Shown here piece by piece: positions 1 through 10,570 of a DNA stretch of 64,000 nt. The stretch spans positions 5,394,001-5,458,000 of the forward strand of contig JAWZSP010000001.1 of assembly GCA_034401135.1 (NCBI GenBank). The letters are read 5' to 3'. The notes under the pieces are model-generated. The model was given only the letters and a program-made list of their open reading frames with translations. It searched no databases and was not told where the DNA came from. How positions within the stretch are numbered: the stretch's first letter is position 1; the number at the start of each line of letters is the position of its first letter. The position numbers were made by a program, and so were the translations under genes. The DNA comes from Volutella citrinella. Lineage: Eukaryota > Ascomycota > Sordariomycetes > Hypocreales > Nectriaceae.

Positions 1-2
1 AA

Positions 3-1184
3 GCAATCTATCGCGCCGGCACAAACGGCGTGGGTACGTACGCCCAAGCACTGGAAGGCTTTTGTTTAGCCGAATATGATAACATATGCAGTATTTTTGC
101 ACGGGAGGACTGGGGTGCTGTTTTCCAAGCTACCTGCCAGGCATCTCTGGCCGAATTAGCTCGTACTCTGCGGGAACTCAACGCTCACATCAAGGCTCAT
201 CTCAATACTGATTGCTATCTGGCATATGAGATCAGCGAGATCATGTCTGCCTTGTCCAGCAAATTGGAGACAAGAACTGGAGAGCTCAAGGGTGCGCTTG
301 CTGCGGCGTTGAAGCCTGTGAGAGAAACTGCCCGTGCATCTCTATCGGAGTTACTGGAGGATGTGCGAAGGAAGGTTGGTGGACTGCAAGTTCTACCCAT
401 GGACGGAGCACCTGTGCCTATTGTTTCGGACGCCATGCAGCGACTTCAGGCAATGGTCGAGTTCCTCCGGCCGATATCGAGTATCATGATCTCCATTGGT
501 GACGGTGGTTGGAAGTCATCATCTTCGTCCAACGGCCGTTCGACAGAGATCATTCCGAGCCTCGCGTCGTTTGATATTGGAGCGGATGGGCGTGAAATCT
601 TTGCTCACTATTGCCTTGATACTATCGAAACTCTCCTCACCTCACTCGACCTACGGGGCAGGATGCTCCTCAAGGGCAAATCTGTTGTTGGAGTTTTCAT
701 GGCCAACAACGTCGTCATTATCGAGCGAATGGTCCGTGATTCGGATCTGGCACCTCTGCTGGAGTCGAAACTGGAAACCCTCGACCAATGGAGGAAGAAG
801 GCAACATCGCTCTACACCGATGTTTGCAAAGACCTCTCTGTGTATCTGTTCGATACTATTCACACCAACCGGTCCCATCGCCCTACGTCCGGCCCGGCAG
901 ATTCTGCATCTGTGATCAAGGGGCTGGGCAGCAAAGACAAGGATAAGATCAAGGAGAAGTTCTCGCAGTTCAACACAGGATTCGACGACATGGTATCGAA
1001 ACACAAATCATATACCATGGAGCGTGAGGTGCGCGCAATGTTTGGTGAGGATATCCGCCAAAAGTTACAGCCACTTTACGACCGGTTTTGGGATCGCTAC
1101 CACGAAATCGACAAGGGCAAGGGCAAGTACGTTAAGTATGACAAATCGTCTATTGCGGCTGTCTTCATGAGCCTCGCTTCTTGA
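3..1184 (+). CDS. EXO70: Exocyst subunit Exo70, C-terminal part (5' end outside window)
   Basis: Exo70 is a rod-shaped subunit of the exocyst, which tethers secretory vesicles to the plasma membrane at hyphal tips and septa. Its C-terminal helical bundle binds PI(4,5)P2 and Rho GTPases (family knowledge). The frame is open from the window edge, so the first in-frame start-like codon (GTG at 30) is not a real start; the residues before it (AIYRAGTNG) continue the family pattern. About 393 residues are visible. The basic tail is typical of the family: a Lys-rich stretch (GSKDKDKIKEKF), then PLYDRFWDRYHEIDKGKGKY and a VKYDKSS segment before the TGA. No intron is needed in the visible part. Roughly the first 200-250 residues should lie upstream of the window. 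The gene converges on the next ones. Identification is firm from the C-terminal signature. Confidence 0.93.
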   Translation, partial: AIYRAGTNGVGTYAQALEGFCLAEYDNICSIFAREDWGAVFQATCQASLAELARTLRELNAHIKAHLNTDCYLAYEISEIMSALSSKLETRTGELKGALAAALKPVRETARASLSELLEDVRRKVGGLQVLPMDGAPVPIVSDAMQRLQAMVEFLRPISSIMISIGDGGWKSSSSSNGRSTEIIPSLASFDIGADGREIFAHYCLDTIETLLTSLDLRGRMLLKGKSVVGVFMANNVVIIERMVRDSDLAPLLESKLETLDQWRKKATSLYTDVCKDLSVYLFDTIHTNRSHRPTSGPADSASVIKGLGSKDKDKIKEKFSQFNTGFDDMVSKHKSYTMEREVRAMFGEDIRQKLQPLYDRFWDRYHEIDKGKGKYVKYDKSSIAAVFMSLAS

Positions 1185-1648
1185 GCCAATTGCACCGGAG
1201 TCATCGAAATGCGGTCAAGAAATAGCTTAAACCCGCCCGAGTCCACCGCATCCGGTCCAACAGGGGCTGAACCCTTCGACTCATCTAATAAGTCTACCAC
1301 ACCGGACCTGCTTCTCGGCCTACACGCTCAGGAAAACGGTTAAGGCAAACAATGTTTTTCATTCCTGGTCCTCGTCAGACTCTAGACGGATATCTGACAA
1401 CCTATTGCAGCCTGGCATCAACAATGCCATATCGAAACACACATAGACCCTCCACATACTGCTCATAGGCCCCGTGCCCATCAAGCATCAACCTCCCAGC
1501 GGATGCAGACTGGACGAACCCGCGCCCAGTTGTTCATATAGCTACGAGATGCAGATGCGTTGTCTCCCCCTTCAAGATGCCAGCTGCTTCCCGTTTCTCA
1601 ATTTCTTCATATTGATCGTGACCGATTGGGAAGTCGCCTTCATAGCGG
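1185..1648. other. Intergenic, 3' flank of EXO70
   Basis: About 460 bp of ordinary base composition between the EXO70 stop and the end of the small minus-strand ORF. I see no convincing coding frame, tRNA or repeat. It presumably holds 3' UTR sequence from both sides. Confidence 0.5.
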
Positions 1649-1762
1649 TCATGCGGGACACTTCGGGCAAGTGCCACAATAGTCGTGTGTGCCAAGGTCG
1701 TTGGCCTTGCAACAGCTCGTACAGCAGCTGTCGAGCAGCGGCTGGATGTCACAGACAGCCAT
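1649..1762 (-). CDS. Candidate Cys-rich mini-protein (metallothionein-like), 37 aa
   Basis: A short minus-strand ORF starts at ATG 1762 and stops with TGA at 1649. It encodes 37 residues with 8 cysteines (positions 4, 13, 14, 17, 18, 29, 32, 35), arranged as CC-x2-CC and C-x2-C-x2-C. Closely spaced Cys pairs in so short a protein resemble fungal metallothioneins, but it also has Asp, Leu and Tyr, unlike classical Neurospora-type copper metallothionein, so no function is assigned. Support for a real gene comes from its upstream DNA: a good TATA box about 105 bp before the ATG, then a pyrimidine/CA-rich leader with no earlier ATG, typical of strongly induced small fungal genes. There is no signal peptide. 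An overlapping frame gives an Arg-rich reading that I judge to be a shadow. Alternatives: a spliced longer gene, or a chance ORF. Confidence 0.4.
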   Translation of the reverse strand: MAVCDIQPLLDSCCTSCCKANDLGTHDYCGTCPKCPA

Positions 1763-1865
1763 GATATCTTGCGTCGATACAGAATGTGTATATCCGATGA
1801 GTGTCGAATGTTGGTGCAAATGGTCGATGGGCGTGTGAGGGAGGTTGGACGTTGTTTCTACGGCA

Positions 1866-1872
1866 TTTTATA
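1866..1872 (-). promoter_or_regulatory. TATA box upstream of the Cys-rich mini-gene
   Basis: On the minus strand the sequence reads TATAAAA, followed by a roughly 100-nt C/A-rich leader to the ATG at 1762. Distance and composition fit a fungal core promoter. I looked for the yeast ACE1-type copper motif upstream and did not find a clean match. Confidence 0.4.
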
Positions 1873-2263
1873 CGTGAAGAGTCTTCGGTGTTCTGGAAAG
1901 TCAGCAATGACACGACTGCCTCGCTCTGTGGGGCGAAGGTGAGGTTGTGGATGAGAACCGAGCGTGACAGGGCGTTGTGGCAGTGGCCAGCAGGGTTGTT
2001 CTACCCGTCAACCACGATGGATGAAACACGAAACAGGACCGCGCCCCACGCCGATATCGTCATCTGACACCCTTTATGCTCTGTCCCATCCATCTCGCCA
2101 GCATAGCCAGGCGCATGTGGAGGCCGCGTAGTGGGCAGCCTCATCTTCAACACACTACCAACAACCCGGGTCTGCCAGGGTCCCATTCATGCAGCCATTT
2201 GTTTCGTTTTAGACGAAGAGGATCTGACGTTTCTATAAATGGGTTATCTCAGCCACACAGCAG
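1873..2263. other. Intergenic, promoter side of mini-gene and 3' flank of the RNA-processing gene
   Basis: About 390 bp of non-coding DNA. Nothing is recognised besides the TATA box listed separately. Confidence 0.4.
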
Positions 2264-5200
2264 TTATCTACCAGCATTGATCCCGCTACCAAACAAGTCA
2301 TCAATCCTCTTCTTTCTGTCCCACACGATGACCTGGTCACTCTTCCGCCTGAAGTACAGAATGCGATGTTGCGGGATGAACTCTTCGTCCGTCTGTTCAC
2401 GCTTCCACTGATCCACTGCCTTCTCACGGGGCCCCAGGAAGCGGTCCTCATAGCCAACCAAGTAGTCGCTGACGTCCATGTTTGAATCCCACCGCAGCCG
2501 ACTCAGCACGTCCGCTGCCGTGCGGAACTTACCAAGGGTCTGCGTGCTCACGTTGCCTCTGTTGTTCACCGGCTCCGAGGCTCCTTTGATATCCAGGCGT
2601 GCGAGGTCACCGACAGTGCCATCGTCAACCGCTTCATCCTCCTCCTCATCCTCCTCGTCCGAGAATTCGTCGTCGGTGTCGCCTCCGTACGCACCCCACG
2701 CGCTTTGGTCCAGTTTCAAGGTGCCCAAGGTAGACCCCCGGACCATCGAGGTGCTCATCCAGCAGTGATTCTGGTCGTAATGATTCTCGTCACTTCGTAT
2801 TCGGGAGTCAAACTGCTCAATGGCAGCCTGCAAAGCCTCCCGGGATCGCTTCTGGTCATCCTCGGAACGCTGGGCAAGGTTCCAGTCAAGACCAATCAGG
2901 AAGCACCCGTGGTACTCTGAAACGTCATTATTCATAGACGTATCCGCTCCATCGATAAATCTAGAGGGCCATATCCGTGCGAGAATTTCCTGCTGCCTGC
3001 GGTCGATATCTGTATTTCCTGTTAGCAATATTGCTACGCATCATGGGTGCACTTTGAAGCTCACCGACGAGCAGCGCGACACATCGAGATTCCAGCCATC
3101 CAACAAATCTCTGGCATTTCGAATGGGATGGGCCCCAGTAGTGAACGTCGATTCTGAGGTAGCTTTTGTAAAGTCGCAAAAACTCCTCCGCCCCATGACC
3201 GAGGCCAGCACTAGGCATATTGTCGCTGCCCGTGACCAGTAGATCATCCCAGATGAAGGTATCGCCGGAGACAATCTCTCTGGCGCGCTGGAACTCTGCA
3301 GCTATGGCCTGCACTGTTGGGACAGATGCCGCCCGTGCAGTGTTTAGAGACGGGGCGTGCCATCCCAATAAGCAAAGGGGCTCCCGGGGAGTCCGATGGT
3401 ATTTGAGGCCCTTGTGGAAAAAGGGGTCAAACACCATTTGTCTTTTCCAATCGAAATCGGCGTAATGGTGGAAGAATGAGACGATGAGATCCGCCGACGA
3501 GATACTTTCTCCCTGGTAGGCCAGCTTTTTGCAAACTGGAACAAGCAAGACAGAGATGTGAATACCTCCCAGATATCCGAATTTGGCCGCATACAAGCCC
3601 CGGGCTTTTGCCCAGCCCTTGATAAAGAGGTGTGCGAGGCGGTATTGAGCCATGTCGGGGATCGACCGGCGGAGGTAGAACAGATCCCGTACAGGTTTGA
3701 GCTTTGACAATGTAGTCATTGGAAGCGCAAAAGCCGGGTCGGTGGAGGGGCGTTTCATAACATCGGGCCATCTGAAAGAACTGTCAGCATCCGTTTGCAT
3801 GCCCTCGGCAGCATTCTTACCTCTCCGAGATGGTCGGGGCAGCACAATAATGAAGGTCGACAGATATGCCGCGAACATCTAGCTCCAACATGTACCCAGA
3901 ACTGGCCTTGACTCGGCGCAGCAGTCGAACACCGAGCGAAGCCGCCTTTCGGATCCTTTGCGTTGCAAGCGCGAAGAAGACTTTGGAGCTGATGTTGCCA
4001 ATGCAGAGGCAATCTATGTCGGACGTGCCAGACCAAACTCCCAGGCCGTAGGAACCCACTGGAACAAGGATCAAGGATGGTCCTGTTCTCTCAGACGTCG
4101 GTTCATCCATCCCACCGCCGTTGTTGAGGACCGACTCAAGAACATTGAGCGAATCCTGTCGGGCACTATCGTCAAGGTCGCTGGGGAGGAGATCTCGGTC
4201 AACCAGCCACTCCTTCAGTGCGATGGAGTCTGCGATCCTGGCCGGCGCCCTTTTCAGGAGAACATTGCCGGGCTGTTCAACCTCATCATGCCTTGCAGAA
4301 TTGTGTACCAGTAGGCATCTAATACCCCAGTGGTCGCTCGCAATTGTTGATGTCTCGTCCTTGCCGAACATGTTGAACCCTTGCGGAAGAAAATGTGACC
4401 CAGCTTTGACGAGAATCCTGTCGTACCGTTGGGGCCTATTGTTACGGCCATGGCCAACTAACTCGGCGGCAAGAGCGTTTGTTGTTGGATCAAAGGTGGC
4501 TCCTTGTTCCCCTTCGAACAGGCCATCCGCGTGGCGTACGTCGTCAGCAAGGCCTGAAGACTCTCCCATGTTGAGCCGGGTAGCAAGCCAGGTGTCGTGG
4601 AAACCTGAATTGGAAAGTAAGAGCTCAATATTTTGCACTTGCTGGACAGTCTGTGATGATATTCCTTTGGCCTTCTTTGCGGCGTCTATCGTGAAGGAGG
4701 ATGTTGCCAGATTGAAGTCGCCCGCCAAGATGAGAGGGTTTGATGGATAATGGGAGGTCAAATGATCCAGCATTTTTTGAACCTCTCTCTTCTTGCAGGC
4801 CACGGCACCGTCGGTTAGGCCCTGGCTAAGATGACAACCAGCCAGAATCCACGGCTCGAAGCGGCCATTGTGATCCTCCACACCTATGGTGAGGAACTGT
4901 ACAACGACGCATCCCTTGTGTTTGCGGTGAAAGGGGACGTGGGTGGATTTGAACGGGAATCTGCTGAGAACAACGACATTCAAGAGGTTTGGCAACGGGC
5001 CAACGCCCTCCTGGCTTGGGGGACCTTGTGTCGCGAAGGGATATCGCTTCCGGATTTCGCCATCGGCGAGAAGGTGGGCAAGAAAGTCATCGGTCACCTC
5101 TTGGAGAACCAAAATGTCAGCTGCTGCCCGATTTGACAACAGAGTCTGCACCAAGTGCGGATATCGAGTCTGCTGAGGCGGCCACTCAAACTCGGCCAAG

Positions 5201-6000
5201 ACGTTGTATGAGGCGACAGCAAGTTTGTCCAGGACTAGCTGCTCCGGCTCGCATGGCTCCGATTCGGGCATCAGCTGCCATTCTCCACGGCTCTCCTGGA
5301 ACTGATATGCTGGCTGGGATGAAGTCTCTGTCCGTTGTGTCATGCTCTCCTTTCCAATATCATTCGAGATGTCGTATAACCCTTGGGGCTCCTCATTTCG
5401 GATGAGGGAATGCTTGGGGATATCGATGACGCCCCATAGCTTCATTGGCCCGCGCACATCTTTATCGGGTGTGGATGAATCGCGAATAAGAATGGCAATT
5501 TGAGAGAGACCCCAGGTGAGCGGTGACAACAATTGGCCCTTATCCAGCAAGAAGTAGTGTGATGCTGTCAAGCCATCATAGCTTTGGGCCAGCGTCATGT
5601 GAGCCTGGAACTGATCACTTGCCGAGTTCCCAAGAGCTTGGCATAGAGCATCCCGCAATTGCGCGATTCCATCATGGGCGCTTCCGTGGTCTGGGCGCAG
5701 GAATATGGTCCGGTGGTTCTTGTGGTCAAAACTATCAGCCACCTGGAGCTTGATGTTGTACCCGGAGAAGGGCTCCAGGTGCAGCTCGCCCAGTATTTGC
5801 GCGGCGTCTGCTAGGACTTCAGGGTGTACAAAGGGGTAAATGAGGTTGAGATGGGGTGGCCAGGTCCCATATGCACCATCGTAGAGATATCTGAGTCGGT
5901 CAATGGGGGACCAGGTGTGACGAGGTGGGATTAGGCACAGTGCGGTCTCGTATGAGCTAAAGCTAAACCGGCCAGTGGGGGATGTTTCGGCAGGCGCCAT
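2264..6000 (-). CDS. Five-domain RNA end-processing protein: 2H phosphoesterase + EEP + nucleotidyltransferase + PAP-like + MJ1316
   Basis: Three exons: 6000-3821, 3771-3065 and 3009-2264. Introns of 49 bp (GTAAGA...TTTCAG) and 55 bp (GTGAGC...ACAG, branch TGCTAAC) restore one 1210-residue frame. Domains in order: a 2H phosphoesterase (LigT/AKAP7 type) with HLN at 50-52 and HMT at 134-136; an endonuclease/exonuclease/phosphatase domain of about 260-565 with SYNVL (264-268), LQEV (299-302), GDFN (427-430), YDRI and SDH (555-557); a Pol-beta-type nucleotidyltransferase with GS(649-650), SDID (Asp661, Asp663) and a third Asp at 715; a poly(A)-polymerase-like central domain (RGLY..KFGYLGG style, about 785-797); an acidic linker; and a C-terminal MJ1316/DUF504 domain (about 1122-1210) with the EFIPQHRILYF core and ending near FGSG. 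2H and MJ1316 domains act on or recognise 2'-3' cyclic phosphate RNA ends (family knowledge). Inferred role: trimming, healing or re-tailing of damaged or cleaved RNA. All catalytic residues I can check are present. The true substrate is unknown. Confidence 0.88.
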
Positions 6001-6487
6001 GGCGGGTGTGAGTGCGGCGCAACGGCGGGAAATCGAATAGGTGAGGGGTAGATGGGCCTAGTAATGACCAACTGAGGCAAAGCGGCATTGGATATTCTTA
6101 TAGATCCTTCAATAACTGTTTTTGATCATGACTAGGGGTCGAGAATGCAGTCGTGGCATGAGTCAGCACTGGCAGGGAAGGATACTGGCCGTAAGAGTCA
6201 CTGTGGTGGCTGTGTGTCTGTGTGCCTGACACTAATAGCGTCGGGTCCCTTCCTACTAGCGAGTTAGGGCGTGGTTTAGGACATGGTCCTGGACGCCAGA
6301 AAAACCCCCCCTATTCATCTGTAAGTCGATCATGCGGTTAAAACCTACGTCGTTTCTTCAAATAAAGTGACCAATTTCCTTCATGGACCCAAGGACTCTG
6401 AGACGGAATGAAAGCCCAGACATTGAGTCTGTGAAAGTAATAAATAACCAACCATGGAGCGGGAGAAGCAGCACAGAATCAGCTGCA
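6001..6487. other. Intergenic, upstream of the five-domain gene
   Basis: About 490 bp containing the promoter of the minus-strand gene that starts at 6000 and the 3' flank of the broken F-box-like gene. No feature is identified. Confidence 0.45.
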
Positions 6488-8148
6488 CTAATAGCCGCTA
6501 CTCGCCTGGAGAAAGGCGGTGACTTGCGCTTCGAAAGCCTCGATATCCGCTTGCAGTGTCGCGAGGTCGTCGCCTAGTCCAAGGATATTTGTCGAGAGAT
6601 TTTGATCTGCAATATTCCAAGTCGGAGTACCATTATGCTGCAGTGCATTGTCCGAGCGAAATTCGTATGTCTCGCTCTCCAGGATCCTCTGCGTGATAGG
6701 ATCAAACACCAATTCCTTGAGCAGCAGGTGTCGGTATACGCAGGTGCCATTAGACTTGCAAATCTCTGTCTTGGTCTCTGCAAAGGGAACAGCGTTGTGC
6801 ACAAGAGTTGAATGCGAGTGTTTCTGGGCCACCTTGCTCCAACTGGCGATAATCCGCGCCTGGGCCATCATGGCCTCCCCAGAGCTCCTCCAGACGATGC
6901 TGGCTCGGTCGTCCTCATAAATATACCGAAAAATGAATGCGCGGCTTTCCTGTCCGTCAAGACAGGTGCCCCAAAGCTCCATGACTTCCAGTTGCGGAAG
7001 CGAGAGAGCCGCTTTGGCTGCCAGGGTCACCAGCGATTCGAAATCGTGTCTGCTTCTGTCAGGGCTTGGGAGCAAACAGCGCAGAACTATGCGTTTTAGG
7101 CGGCTTTCTAGCATCTTGGGTGATTCCTTTAGTTTAATAATAGGCCGAAGAAATGCACCCGTGTCCATCTGCCACGGCGGCCAGAACCGCTCTAGCCTTT
7201 GACACAGTTTGCCATCTCCAGAGGCAGGTAGGCTTGAGCGTATGGAGAAATTCCGGATCCTAATTCCTCAAGACCACTCCCGCGCTCAGCTTCGGGAATT
7301 TCCCACTGCGTAAAGGATAATTGGCGCAGTGATGCCGGCAGGGATGGCAGCAAGTGCAACTGGATGCCTGACAAGTCGGTGTCAGCTTCGTCAGGTCGTC
7401 GTCGAAAGACTGGTCTGCGTCTCATACACACCTCGATCAAAGAAAGTTGCTTACGAGGCTCTGGGGAAACAGTCCTCTCAAAGTGGAATGTCTCCAATGC
7501 CACAAAGCTTCGACCGAGTAGCCAAGACAGTGTCCCTACGTGGATGCCTCTGCGAAACTGTCTGCGCATGACCAATCCTTTTACCATGGGCACTGCGGTA
7601 AGATCCTTGTATTGACTTGTAAATCGGCCTCGCTCACCACTTGGTGGTGGTTTTAAACGCAGCAGAGTTCCGTGTACCCGTTTGACATGCTCGCTTTGCA
7701 ACGGCGGCGGGAAGCCACGATGGAAATAGCCGTTGAACAGATCAGCAATGTTCATCCGGTGGAAATCAACCATGTCAGGTGCAACATCTAGGTCTTCGGC
7801 ATAGTGAAATGGATAACTGTCTTTGTCTTCGCATTGGTTAAATCGATGCTCTGTATCGCTGGGCGAGGAGGTAGACAGCATCAGCACCAGACCTTCTGCC
7901 CCATGCCTTGCAGGATCCCAGAGCTTGAGAGTCTCGAGGAGGGAGTTGATAGACATTGTGAATATCATGTTGTTGCTGCGGGGGTTGATCAGCGATGAGG
8001 GACACCAGGATCAGGGTCGGGTCCTTAAATAATCGACATACCAATACTGTGTTGCCTCATCCTCCGGTTCATCACAATCGGGACAGTCGTACTTTGCGAG
8101 CCGAACTCGAAGCCAGACTTTTCTGATATACCCCAGACGACTGTCATC
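6488..8148 (-). pseudogene. Broken F-box-like / DUF6546-type gene at the edge of the AT-rich block
   Basis: Several minus-strand coding pieces line up as one fungal gene. (i) 8148-8042 reads GYIRKVWLRVRLAKYDCPDC..EPEDEATQY. (ii) After a 66-bp intron (8041-7976, donor GTATGT), 7975-7432 includes SLLETLKLWDP. (iii) After a probable 72-bp intron (7431-7360, GTGTGT...CAG, branch GCTGAC), coding continues to about 7234. (iv) From 7198 to the stop at 6488, in another frame, it reads RLERFWPPWQMDTG and LPQLEVMELWG. This pattern matches fungal F-box-associated DUF6546 proteins, whose role is unknown. Two defects: a 35-nt stretch (7199-7233) shifts the frame and ends in a stop, with no good intron signals; and upstream of 8148 the frame meets TAA and dissolves into AT-rich DNA, so the N-terminal F-box region is missing. 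A missed non-standard intron remains possible. Confidence 0.6.
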
Positions 8149-9059
8149 TTATTGAATCCTGTGATTTGATTATACGCGTTCCTTATTACCCTGCTTTTAT
8201 AATATAGGTATAAGTTATATATTATAGCTAGTTATTTATATAAGTATAGTAATTAAGAATATATTTTTAAACTTAAAAAGCTTTTTTTAATTTTTATTAT
8301 TTATTTTAATTAATAATTTTATATATTATTAAATAAAAATTCTTTTATTTAAAAATTTAATATATTTTTTAAATTAAATTTAATAATATTTAAATAATTT
8401 TAATTTAGTTTTTAAATAAAAAAAATTTTTATTTAAAATTTTTAAATTTTTATTTAAAATTTATAATTATAATTAAGTTTTTATTAATAATATATATAAT
8501 TAATTAATATATAATATAAATTTTAAAAATAATAAATTTATATAATTTATATAATAATTATTATTATTTATTATAATTTATATTTATTTATTTATAAATA
8601 TAAATATAAAAATAGTTTTTTTTTTAATTTTTTTTTTAATTTTTTATATATATAATTTTATTTAGTTTTATTATATTATATATTATTTTATTTAATTATA
8701 TAAAAATAAATTAATAAGTTTATATAATATATAATTTAATATATATATTATAAAAATTATAATAAATTTTATAATAAATATTATATTTATTATTTATTAT
8801 AATATTTATTTATAATAAATTATAATTAATATTTAATAAATATAATAAATAATAGTTTTTTTATTTATTAAAATCTTATATTATAAAAAACTATAAAAAG
8901 CTTATAATAAACTTTTATTATTATAAATATAAAAATAATTTATTTATATTAAATAATTTAATATTAAGTTTATATTAATTATATTATAATACTTTTTATT
9001 TTTATATTAAATAAATATTTAATTAAATAATTAAATTAATAATTAAATAAGTTAATATT

Positions 9060-9320
9060 TATATATATATATATTATTATAAATTATTAAATTATTATAT
9101 TTAATAATTAAATAATTAAAATTTAAAAAAATATTAAAAATATTAAATTTAGTTTTAATTTTATTAAATTTAATAAATTATAAATTATATATAAAAATAA
9201 ATATAATAATAAAAAATAAATAATATATATATAAAAATTTTTATTTTATTTTAATTTTTTATATATTAAATCTAACTAAATATATTATAAATTTATTATA
9301 TAATATATAATTTAAAAAAA
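9060..9320 (+). repeat. Highly decayed repeat, related to copies near 40.6 and 48.8 kb
   Basis: This near-pure A+T stretch aligns by eye with the reverse complement of about 40,440-40,690 and, less completely, with 48,770-48,960 on the same strand. The 48.8-kb copy can be continued into the LTR of gypsy family A, so these are probably heavily RIP-mutated family-A LTR regions. Low complexity limits certainty. Confidence 0.45.
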
Positions 9321-10435
9321 TTTAAATTAAAATATATAATAAATACTTTTTATTTAAATAAATTTAATTATTATTTTTAATAATTTAAAATATATATAAA
9401 ATTATTATATAAAATAATAAAATTATTTAAATTTATATATATTTTAAAAATTATATAAAATATAAAATATTTTTTATTATTATCTTTTTTAAATTTTTAT
9501 AATAATTATTAAATTAAAATTTTATAAAATTAAATTTATTATTTTTTATATTAAAAATTATTTTATTATTAAAAATATTAATAAAAATAATTTTTATTTT
9601 TATTTATTTTTATTTTTTAATTAAAATTAAAATATTTATAATTAAAAAAAAAAAATTTTTTATTTAAATTTTATTAAATATTTAAATTTTTTTATATATA
9701 CTTTTTTTATAATAATTATTAGTTTTATATAAATAAAGATTAGATTTTTAATATTAAGTTTTATATTATAAATATTATTATAAATTAAAATAATTACTTT
9801 TTTATATTTATTAATATTATTAATATATTTAATAAGAGTTTTATATATTTTAATTATATTATTAATAAATTTAATAAATTTATTATTAAAAACTTTAAGT
9901 TTATTTTTAATTTTAAAATTTTTTAAAATTATTATTTTATAAATACTTTTTATAATATTAATAAGTTTATTTTTATTAAAAAAGTTTTTAAACTTTTTAT
10001 AATTTAATTTATTAATAAATCTTTTTATTATATTTCTTAATATTTATATTATTAAAATAAGTAATTATAATTTTATTTTAAAAAATCTTTAAATTATATA
10101 TTATATTAATTTATTTATAAATAAGGTTTTATTAATTTTTAATTTAATATAAAACTTATTAATTTTATTAATAACTTTATTATAATATAATATAAATTTA
10201 TTAATTTATATTTAAATATAATTAAATTATTTATATTTATATTTAAATTTAAATTTTTTATTAATAATTTATAATATTTATTTTTTAATTTATAATTTTA
10301 AATTTTAAATTAATTTAATTTTAAAATATTTAATTTTAATAAATTTAATATTTAATATTTTAATTTAATAATTTTTATTAATAAAAATATTTAAAATATA
10401 ATATATATTTTTAATTTTTTTAATATAAATAGCTT

Positions 10436-10570
10436 TTTATTATAATATTTAATATTAAGCTCTATTTTAATTATAAAGTGCTACTTAATCTATTAATAAA
10501 AACTAGCTAAGCTAAGTATAAAAAGCAGAGTAATACTATTATTAATATATATATTTTAAAAAGTATTATA
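10436..10570 (+). repeat. Partial LTR of gypsy family B
   Basis: About 135 bp match the first half of the family-B LTRs at 20,880 and (inverted) 34,218, including the block CTAGCTAAGCTAAGTATAA. Similarity stops abruptly on the right, so this copy is truncated. Confidence 0.6.

Noticed and set aside
1534..1752. Minus-strand 72-residue reading with GDFPIGHDQYEEIEKREAA
   Set aside because: It lacks an ATG and overlaps the Cys-rich ORF in another frame. I found no splice donor or acceptor joining it to a plausible first exon. It could still be a missed exon.
7199..7233. The 35-nt frame-shifting segment as an ordinary intron
   Set aside because: It lacks GT...AG ends and is shorter than the 47-88 bp introns seen in this window.
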